In this document: positions 6,517-6,664 of the stretch, one piece after another
How the letters are laid out: each line of letters starts with the position of its first letter
How positions within the stretch are numbered: position 1 is the stretch's first letter
Origin: JAEYFP01 sp964566545
Lineage (GTDB): Bacteria; Bacillota; Clostridia; Lachnospirales; Lachnospiraceae
Direction: 5' to 3'
NCBI GenBank assembly: GCA_964566545.1
Contig: CAZMIX010000082.1
Coordinates: forward strand, 1-6,664
Length of the DNA: 6,664 nt
The notes under the pieces: model-generated
What the model saw: the letters and a program-made list of their open reading frames with translations, nothing else
Databases searched by the model: none
What the model was told of the DNA's origin: nothing
Translations under genes and position numbers: made by a program

Positions 6517-6546
6517 AAAATATAATAAAATATTTAAAAATTGGTA
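6515..6546 (+). promoter_or_regulatory. UP-element-like AT tract ahead of the stable-RNA promoter
   Basis: Immediately upstream of the -35 box are about 26 bases made only of A and T (6515-6540, including AAAAAATATAATAAAATATT), then TTGGTA. A and T runs in this position match the UP elements that bind the RNA polymerase alpha subunit at rRNA promoters. No GC-rich terminator stem is seen between the lipoprotein stop at 6514-6516 and the promoter. Confidence 0.5.
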
Positions 6547-6575
6547 TTGACTTCATTATTTTTGCATGGTACACT
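6547..6575 (+). promoter_or_regulatory. Strong stable-RNA (rrn-type) promoter
   Basis: TTGACT (6547-6552, 5 of 6) and TACACT (6570-6575, 4 of 6) are separated by exactly 17 nt, and TGG at 6567-6569 gives an extended -10. The predicted start is about G6582, 7 nt after the -10, which fits the GTP-started rRNA promoters of Firmicutes. No open reading frame follows, so an untranslated transcript is expected. Confidence 0.75.
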
Positions 6576-6581
6576 ATAAAA

Positions 6582-6664
6582 GTTGCGAATCACAGCAAAA
6601 AATGACAGCAACAGCACCTTGAAAACTAAACAGTATAACCAACCCTGAACAATTCAAGAAAAAA
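6582..6664 (+). ncRNA. 5' leader of a stable-RNA (probably rRNA) operon, cut by the window end
   Basis: From the predicted start near 6582 to the edge there is no coding frame. GCACCTTGAAAACTAAACAG (6614-6633) closely resembles the boxA-like element TTTGAAAACTAAACA found in leaders and spacers of Firmicute rRNA operons, where it helps antitermination. CTTGAA (6618-6623) can pair with TTCAAG (6653-6658), possibly part of the leader fold. No mature 16S, 23S, 5S or tRNA sequence is reached, so the identity of the operon is inferred from promoter and leader alone. Confidence 0.6.

Noticed and set aside
1..6664. Mobile elements, CRISPR arrays, phage or defence genes
   Set aside because: No transposase, integrase, long repeats, regularly spaced repeats or defence-type domains are present in any frame.

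Overview
The window looks like chromosomal DNA from a motile, low-to-mid GC Firmicute, most likely a Clostridia/Lachnospiraceae-type bacterium. The reasons are strong GGAGG-type ribosome binding sites, Firmicute-style chemoreceptors, an OmpR-class regulator with a HAMP kinase, a short lipoprotein with a Gram-positive-style acidic linker, and at the right edge a stable-RNA promoter followed by a Firmicute rrn-leader-like element (CCTTGAAAACTAAACA). The taxon is an inference from style, not from a marker gene. Every convincing gene is on the + strand.

Layout. Positions 1-1149: 3' part of a methyl-accepting chemotaxis protein (MCP) with the end of its last membrane helix, a HAMP domain and the signalling domain; it starts outside the window. 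Positions 1179-1209: strong hairpin, terminator-like but without a U tract. Positions 1264-1827: small conserved-looking protein with one membrane segment, function unknown. Positions 1834-1875: AT-rich promoter region with TTTnTCA repeats. Positions 1909-2586: OmpR/PhoB-type response regulator. Positions 2593-2621: clear sigma-A promoter. Positions 2676-4177: a second MCP, with six membrane helices and no HAMP, split into two overlapping frames by an apparent one-base deletion near 3375-3380. Positions 4211-5677: HAMP-type sensor histidine kinase. Positions 5764-6516: lipoprotein with an acidic linker and a C-terminal domain that looks beta-rich. Positions 6515-6664: UP-like AT tract, stable-RNA promoter and transcribed leader, running off the window before any mature rRNA or tRNA.

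How it may work together. The regulator and kinase are very probably cognate partners, but a chemoreceptor gene lies between them with its own promoter, only 33 bp ahead of the kinase. A second receptor lies just upstream and a lipoprotein just downstream. This suggests a locus where envelope sensing, gene regulation and taxis sensing are genetically linked; no physical link between the receptor and the kinase is shown by the sequence. The most noteworthy points are the MCP inside the two-component pair, the frameshift in that MCP, and the rrn-type promoter at the right edge with no visible terminator before it. I see no mobile element, CRISPR array or clearly novel system.
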